Source: Staphylococcus argenteus (GTDB taxonomy: Bacteria > Bacillota > Bacilli > Staphylococcales > Staphylococcaceae). From it: a stretch of 64,000 nt of DNA. The notes below the pieces were generated by a model, which did no database searches, had not been told where the DNA came from, and worked only from the letters and a program-made list of their open reading frames with translations. The stretch spans positions 1,860,001 through 1,924,000 of the forward strand of contig NC_016941.1 in NCBI RefSeq assembly GCF_000236925.1, written 5' to 3'. Of the stretch, positions 63,900 through 64,000 are shown one piece after another; position 1 is the stretch's first letter, and every line of letters begins with the position of its first letter. Both the position numbers and the translations under genes were made by a program.

Positions 63900-64000
63900 T
63901 TATATAAAGTCATATATAGTCATATTTTTGTATGTTGATTGTTCAAGATTCCCTACTGTTACACCTATTAGACGTATTGGTACATCTGGATCTTTTAAAT
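63900..64000 (-). CDS. dinB: DNA polymerase IV (DinB), C-terminal end only
   Basis: The minus-strand frame reads [19 protein letters not shown] and ends with MTIYDFI and TAA at 63900-63902. This is the end of the little-finger domain of the Y-family translesion polymerase that is encoded next to the exonuclease in S. aureus. Only 32 residues lie inside the window; the start is outside. Confidence 0.85.

Overview
The window is chromosomal DNA of a low-GC Gram-positive coccus of the Staphylococcus aureus complex. The vraUTSR operon, murT-gatD, sgtB, airSR-xdrA, perR, prsA, a Sav1866-type exporter and a tRNA cluster containing unusual tRNA-Gly genes all point there, and the gene order is the one I remember for the S. 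aureus core chromosome (roughly SA1658-SA1711 of strain N315). Several proteins, notably the Sav1866 orthologue, differ from the S. aureus sequences I remember at a few percent of residues. A sister species such as S. argenteus or S. schweitzeri is therefore as likely as S. aureus itself; this is inference from memory.

Layout. 1-20 kb: a truncated membrane protein gene, the foldase prsA, the yhaO-yhaN-yhaM nuclease operon, yheA- and DUF445-type genes, the regulator xdrA, the redox two-component system airSR, an RluA-type pseudouridine synthase, fumC, a 51-codon gene, a NagB-like gene, trmL-queG and a polar amino-acid ABC transporter. 20.5-30 kb: a PfoR-like PTS EIIC gene with duplicated upstream repeats, then a complete rRNA operon on the minus strand. 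It reads P1/P2 promoters, 16S, tRNA-Ile, tRNA-Ala, 23S, 5S and 27 further tRNAs, ending in an intrinsic terminator. 30-36 kb: peroxide, iron and haem functions (perR, a 2-hydroxyacid dehydrogenase, bcp, hemL) and an aromatic-acid exporter-like protein. 35-50 kb: the Sav1866-type exporter, a DUF402 phosphatase, mutY, yfhP, a TagG/TagH-like pair whose ATPase motifs are degenerate, yfhH-recX, sgtB, a PfpI protein, yfkAB, a thioesterase and ampS. 50-64 kb: ptpA-ytxH, a YihY/BrkB protein, vraUTSR, map, a second exporter-like gene flanked by a long inverted repeat, murT-gatD, ftnA, a broken carboxylesterase gene, a DnaQ-like exonuclease and the 3' end of dinB.

How the genes work together. Cell-wall functions dominate: VraTSR senses wall damage, SgtB polymerises glycan, MurT-GatD amidates lipid II, PrsA folds exported proteins, XdrA and AirSR regulate wall and virulence genes, and three non-canonical tRNA-Gly genes probably feed pentaglycine bridge synthesis. 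A second theme is iron and peroxide: perR, bcp and ftnA each have a PerR-box-like sequence upstream, and ftnA also has clustered Fur-like sites. Most of the window is conserved core genome. I see no prophage, insertion sequence, CRISPR array or defence island. The most unusual items are the tRNA-Gly triplet, the inverted repeat around 56987-57973, the TagH-like protein without intact nucleotide-binding motifs, the duplicated repeats upstream of the PfoR-like gene, and the carboxylesterase pseudogene.
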